From contig CAKMRJ010005523.1 of the NCBI GenBank assembly GCA_928212115.1, positions 99,790,785 through 99,854,784 on the forward strand: a DNA stretch of 64,000 nucleotides, in the 5' to 3' direction. Every line of letters begins with the position of its first letter. Positions within the stretch are counted from its first letter, which is position 1. The notes beneath the pieces are model-generated. The model searched no databases, was not told the origin of the DNA, and saw only the letters and a program-made list of their open reading frames with translations. The stretch is from Lactuca virosa. Taxonomy: Eukaryota > Streptophyta > Magnoliopsida > Asterales > Asteraceae. The position numbers and the translations under genes were made by a program. Of this stretch, positions 58,679-64,000 are shown piece after piece.

Positions 58679-60082
58679 ATATATTCCTCCATTCTAGATA
58701 TCATATGAATTGAGACATGGATTATAATCATTCTCTCTGTCCATCTGTTGTTTCCCAATTTCCGATTTATGACGACCGACTAATTGAACAAATCAAATCA
58801 GTCCAGGTCTGTTATCATCAATAAATCATCGAGGGGCCCACAAATATCGCTTTTATCCCTCCAAGGGTAAAAGGAATGGATAAACTTTGACCCAAATGCT
58901 CGCTTGTACTTACTCATCAAATTACACACAACAATATGTTTTATAACATCCAAGTTACTGGTGCGTTTACATATGTCAATGTGCAACCGACTCGCAACTA
59001 CAACTCACATGTCTCCATTTCAAGAATATAAGATATTATCGTCTCATTATCACTCGTGATAATATCCATGAAGTGATTCAAATGAGCGTGGGTTGAATCC
59101 AATACTCGAATCTTATTCCAGGAGTACTCATGAACACTGCAGCTACCTTGTCCTAGACAAACTACATACCCATTCATGACAGTCTTGCCTCAATACCTAC
59201 TTCCAAAGTATGATCGACTGTGGATGGTTTGAATAACCTAGTTATTCGGGAAGTCAAAACATGCAAAGCGCAACACAAGAACAATACTAATCCTATATAG
59301 CCCAAAAACTTTTGAGTCATATTGATTACTCATTATTAATTGTATATTGTTTCGAATAATCAACTTAATACTTGAATTAAAACAATAATCATGGCATGCT
59401 CCAAGCATTCACATTATGTTTGTCTAAACAATAGTTGTGCCATGCACCAAGCATGCACACTATGTTTGTCCATGGTCCTTACTTTGTGAAATAGATCAAT
59501 TGAAAAACATTTCAATGATGCTCATTTCAAAATTCCAAATCCTTATTCCAAGTGTAAGAATTCCAAATGCTTGTCACTGTTAGAAAGTGTTAGATTCTAA
59601 ACTATCATGCAAAGATTCTTTTTGTAATGCCTAGGTGCCAAAAGTCACAGAGACTTGACCAAAGATATTACAAAATATTGCTTTGGAGATTGTCACAAGA
59701 CAATTCCGTGGAAATGAAGTCTCAAATTCAAAGTACATTCCTTTGAACATCCTTCTTGCATAAAAGTTTCTAACTTTTCCATCTATTCTTCGACTCCCAA
59801 TATGGAAACATTCCATATTTACTATACTTCCAATTGTCCTTAAGCAACCAATCCTTGGCGAACCTTAGATTGTCCTTAACAATTGTTTAACCACTTTATT
59901 CATATCCGGTTCTATTCCCTTTTTCCTCTTGATTCCCTAAGCATTTAGAAAATTAGAATACGAGAATATTATGGCATATGCAATCGATCCTATACCCGAA
60001 GCATGTGGGATACGATTCATAATGTCTAACATAAAGACATGATACTTAATCAGTCTTTTGCTATAATATTTCTATTTGCCAT

Positions 60083-60698
60083 GTTCTCATAATTTTTGAT
60101 TATGAAGAGGGATGCCGTAATCATAATCAAATTTGAGAACGCAATTAACATTTCCATATATAGAATTTCCTTATGTTGAACCATTCCAACATAACATTCA
60201 TATATATTTGACTAAATTCTATTAAAATCTCGCAATCTAAGCTTTTAGATTTGAAATGAAGTATAAATTCCTTTCCCTTAATTATAGCAAACAACTTTTC
60301 AAACCCTGCAACTTTGGGAATTGAAACATTTGTTTTCTATAATTAACATTGCTAACTTGCAACACATACCATAATAATTATGCTCCCACTAGCATAATAA
60401 TAATTATTAGCATAACACTTATGCTCCCACTAGCTTTGTCATGTATTCAAAAATCAGTTGGACTTATAGAAATCAATACTTATTGACTTTCATTACCAAA
60501 GTTCAGATTTCTGATACGAGATGCTTCGATAAGACTTTATCTAGGCTTCTCAAAATCATACACCTTTCCTTAGATAGCTCACATGTGTGTCTTAACAATT
60601 TTAGAACTTACAACCATAAGTCTGAAATGTTTAGACCTTTGCCATTTCTCGCAATTCGAATTATGAAGAGGGATGTCGTAATCATAATTGAATTTGAG
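60083..60698. other. Class I hairpins in Copia C, one without its loop
   Basis: 60083-60140 (loop AAGAGGGATGCCGTAAT; arms GTTCTCATAATTTTTGATTA and ATAATCAAATTTGAGAAC), 60648-60698 (loop AAGAGGGATGTCGTAAT; arms CTCGCAATTCGAATTATG and CATAATTGAATTTGAG), and 60589-60636, where GTCTTAACAATTTTAG and TGTTTAGAC still pair but only CAAC remains between the arms. Confidence 0.72.
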
Positions 60699-61628
60699 AA
60701 TGTAAATATCACAATTTCTATCTCCTTAAAATATACTTAGTGAAAGCGTTACCTCACAATCATTTTCATGAATCGGAGAGCAACCTTATGACACTTAGAT
60801 TTTATGATGTATGTGTTCCTATCCATGTGAATCATGACCATAATCAGAAGACATGGTTAGTGACAAATCCAAACTCATATGGACTGAACTTGTTCAATCT
60901 TAATTTATTGCCACTTGGCAGCACAAGGGCCTACCATGTCTTCTAAGTTGTTAAACAGTTTACCCTGACTGATCAATGAAACTTTCATTGATCCAGGTGC
61001 TTTGCCTTATGCAAACAAATGAGAACTCATAAAACTCACATGCATAGTCAACTTTAACTGGAATGGGCACAAAAACAAGAATATGTCAACACGATAGGTT
61101 ACAAACCTCAAGTCGTGTGCTAGTGATAAACAATAGGTTTTATTCTTGATTAGTTCTTGAAACTTGTCAAGATCTTTAAGACTCCCACTAACCTCTTGAC
61201 ATATATGATTCACTTTGTCAAGGAACATTACTTGACAAACCAATATTCAAGAGTCAGTGCGGATTCTAATCAAGACAAACACTTCACACAATTGGCCTTA
61301 GTTGGTCTTTGTTTTATCCAAAACATCACGACTTACCAATTTTAAATGTACAAGAGTAGAAAACTTTTACTCTACATTTGATAAGTGTTTTAAAACTTTC
61401 TTAAGATCATGTCACTCAAGGTTACAATCTTGGAGTATTACTCTAAGACTTGTTTTGGGAACAAAGTATGACTCATCTTCTTGATTTAAACAATTTCAAA
61501 AATTCACGATTCCTCTTCTTATCCATATAAATGCACTAAGATGTCTTTAGAGGATCAATTGTGATATGGTTTTTCCATAAACATTAAGATGATCATTAAA
61601 CACGATACTAAAGTACTCTCCCATCTTT

Positions 61629-61814
61629 TCAGATTGGAGAAACTTTTATCTTTCTGCCTAATTTGATTCTTCTCATTCGTTCTGCCATGCATTGAACCTT
61701 TTCCAATGTTTCAGAATTATACTTAAACTTGTAAACATAACCATGTTTACTAAAATTTAGTAAATCATGACGAATAGTCTTATCGATCTTTGTGGTGGAT
61801 CTTGACCAACGCAC
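61629..61814 (-). pseudogene. Copia C pol remnant (integrase region)
   Basis: The minus-strand piece NFSKHGYVYKFKYNSETLEK aligns with the Copia integrase core and with the same degenerate text in A. The shared substitutions in A and C show a common degenerate ancestor. Confidence 0.5.
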
Positions 61815-62380
61815 ACCCAGTGTACCCGATCCCCTAGTCCTTCACTTGACTCACATATACATGTGAACAAGGAATTAGTCTTAATTTACCAAAGATGAAA
61901 ATTCTCATTCATCATACAATACAACTTGCATGATTCCAAGTTTTTGTCCAATTGAAACTTGGGTGATGAGAATCTTTCCTTATTTGGAAAATACTCGACA
62001 CTACCACAAACGAAAGAATCAAATTCATATTGCTAACTTAGAAACATATAAAGATAAATTTTCACAAATGCCATTGCAAGGAGATATAATAAAAATAAAA
62101 ACAAAATTTTATTTATTTATAAAATGCGGATAAAAACTTTTCTTTCAATGCAATTACAAATGAAAACTATGTTATTACATATTTCCTAGCAATCTATCAT
62201 AACTCCTAAGCAGCAGCTCAAAAATCCGATCTTCGAACCATGCGATTGAAATCCATCTTCGCGATCAGATTCAGCATACTCTTCCTTTAAGCTTCCTTCC
62301 CTTTGCATGATCCTACAAACATCAAAATGCAACCTTGTCACATCATGTATTAAGAACAAACAATTAGGAACTTAATAGAG

Positions 62381-63078
62381 TTAGACAGTGGACTTACCTG
62401 AAGCAGAGTCAAACTTTTTGATTCTACCTTTTCTCAGATCTTTCAGGTAGTCAGGCAGCTTCGCAAACCATTCCCCTTCTCTTGGCAAAGAAACATATAG
62501 ACTCTTTGGGAATGGTATACGGGACAATCTCAGACTTAGCCTTTCTCTTTCCCTTGGAAAGAGAAATCTTTTCTGGACTTCCAATGTTTCCATTGTCAAT
62601 GTCCATGGAAGTTTGGGGAGTAGATCTTCCAATCAAATTTGCTTTTCTTGTGCGCCAAAATCATTGCTGATTCAGCAGAGCAACAAGCAAATAGTAAGAT
62701 CAATAAGGGTCATGTCGTGGTCTGTCACATAGTAGTCCTTAATGAACTCACTATATGACTCAGGAAGTGATTGAAGAACCCAGTCAACAGCCAACTTCCT
62801 TGAGACTTCGACACCCAATACTCTCAGCCTGTCAATATGTGACTTCATCTCCAAGACGTGAGTACACACAGGCCTTCCATCTCATGTTTCATTGCAAGTA
62901 GGGCTTGAGTGACCTTGAATTTTTCAAGTCTTTGAACTTGTGGGTAGGGAGAATTATTTGGGGGAGGAGGTGGAGGAAGTGAAGTATGACTTCCACGATC
63001 CAATCGCGTGACATCATCTTCAAGGGGAAAGCTTGTTCCAAAAGATTTGGGAAGACCATAGTTGTCTGAACTAGACAT
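62381..63078 (-). pseudogene. Copia C gag remnant
   Basis: Three overlapping open pieces: MSSSDNYGLPKSFGTSFPLE at 63078, the UBN2-like core MKSHIDRLRVLGVEVSRKLA then VLQSLPESYSEFIKDYYVTD (62672-62869), and a tail ending DLRKGRIKKFDSASG (62381-62632). Frameshifts separate them. The text is better preserved than in A or B. Confidence 0.75.
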
Positions 63079-63159
63079 CTACAATGGGAGAAATTCAAGT
63101 TAGTTGATTTAAGTCCTTAATATAACACCCAAATGAAATATTAAGGCTAGGACCCAACA

Positions 63160-63570
63160 CAATATTTTACAATTTGGAAGAGGGATGCCGTAATCCAATT
63201 GCCAAATATTTGAAGGTAGGGTAATGACGATTTACCAATTTCCACCACGAAAAAACGAAAAGATTTTAAGTTTTAAGTGGATTGAAACTCCTAGATCCTT
63301 TGAGATTCATTGAACAATTCAATGGCATGTTTAAACTCTCGATTGTGCCCTTCAAGTTGTGACTGGGATGCCGAGGATCACAAACAAGGTGTGAATAACC
63401 ATGCAAATTAGCTTGGTACACCAATGTTACAACCACCTAATCAATGTGCCGGTTAACCACACACGCTCCATTGATCTATGATTAACATCAAGCTACCCTT
63501 TTCCACGCACTGTCAGTCCCAGATTAGTGTGTCGGTTAACCCACACGCTCCACTAACGACCTTAACAAGG
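63160..63570. other. Class I and class II hairpins near the gag start of Copia C
   Basis: Class I 63160-63212: arms CAATATTTTACAATTTGG and CCAATTGCCAAATATTTG, loop AAGAGGGATGCCGTAAT. The inner stem differs from A and B on both sides yet still pairs. Class II: 63420-63491 and 63511-63570 (TTAGTG/CACTAA), loops containing CGGTTAACCACACACGC or a close variant. Confidence 0.72.
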
Positions 63571-63694
63571 TTGCAAAGTGCAATTTCATGGGTTAGCACC
63601 ATATTCACATTTTCCTAAGTAACTAAGATTTGGGAATTTATAAGTGTTAGTACTTTATATTTATCATTATACTTTTAATGAAGGGAGAATTAGA

Positions 63695-63845
63695 GTCCTA
63701 TCCTACCCGTTCGGCTAACGACCCTCCACCAGTCAAGGAAGCGGTGGGTGAGAGTGGGACACCCATTAAACTGCCCTTTTATAGGCAGTAACCTTATACC
63801 CCCTTATAGACCGGCTTCGTGAATGAGGCCTACTAACGGTAAGAC
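63695..63845 (-). other. Conserved multibranched leader structure (class III), element C
   Basis: Homologue of 40144-40293 with the outer pairing CTACCCGTT/AACGGTAAGAC and the same inner stems. Confidence 0.7.
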
Positions 63846-64000
63846 TGAACTTTTCTCTATACATATATCTATCTTATATACATATATATTAGTATATATA
63901 ATATATATATAATATTAAACCTATCATATTATAATAGTATAAGGTTAGAATTTTAAACTTTAAATTCTAGGGTTTGGAATTAAATGTTTCAAAAGTTAGA

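Larger units (their letters stand above)
58679..64000 (-). mobile_element. Copia C body, second piece, running off the window
   Basis: Colinear with the A and B interiors: decayed pol (58700-62300), gag remnant (62380-63078), class I and II hairpins and the class III leader block (63695-63845). The window ends in the leader, so the primer-binding site and 5' LTR are outside. Confidence 0.85.

Overview
This is a plant nuclear genome window: AT-rich, with spliced genes, a MIR397 locus and nested LTR retrotransposons. Palindromic leader motifs such as ACTCGTCGAGT and the LTR style point to Asteraceae, probably a lettuce relative (Lactuca/Cichorieae). That assignment rests on family knowledge; the window holds no species marker.

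Layout. 1-8.6 kb is mostly non-genic: a possible last exon (352-454), a palindromic PIF/Harbinger-like pair with TTA target duplications (1355-3123), a short Helitron (3571-3936), a GC-richer LTR-like block, and a second Helitron 3' end at 8613 behind gene-like debris. 8675-13559 is a near-complete Mutator-like element (MULE) with ~230-bp terminal inverted repeats inside a (TA)n tract. It encodes a FAR1/FHY3-type transposase with one in-frame stop before its zinc knuckle, plus antisense exons of an unrecognised gene. 13.6-17.8 kb carries two MIR397 hairpins in tandem; the first keeps the canonical mature sequence and sits behind six GTAC copper-response cores, five of them 21-23 bp apart.

17.9-20.8 kb is a four-exon minus-strand ABC1/UbiB-type (ADCK) kinase gene, probably mitochondrial, with a MULE-type MITE in an intron. 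Its promoter and first coding exon are duplicated at 24.86-25.26 kb. A wound-induced WIP (DUF3774) gene at 24354-24584 lies inside the duplicated unit. The second unit received a (TA)n-flanked element (26639-30084) and is broken at 30724 by a Gypsy element.

30.7-64 kb is a nest of retrotransposons. A minus-strand Gypsy (3' LTR, tract, gag) is split by Copia A (34092-41854, TSD CACCC), short Copia E (42118-44490, TSD ATCTT), a hAT MITE (45545-46096, TSD CTCCCACG) and Copia C (from 46905, running off the window). Copia C is split by Copia B (47116-54913) in its LTR and plus-strand Copia D (55627-58678, TSD ATATA) in its body. A, B and C share a decayed pol; D keeps a recognisable reverse transcriptase/RNase H end.

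The most unusual signal is in the Copia A/B/C/D internal regions: repeated foldbacks whose stems differ in sequence but close on one of two constant loops (AAGAGGGATGCCGTAAT, or a loop containing GCCGGTTAACCACACACGC), plus a ~150-nt multibranched hairpin in the 5' leader. Stems vary while pairing is kept, loops are exchanged between elements at one position, and in one case the loop is lost.
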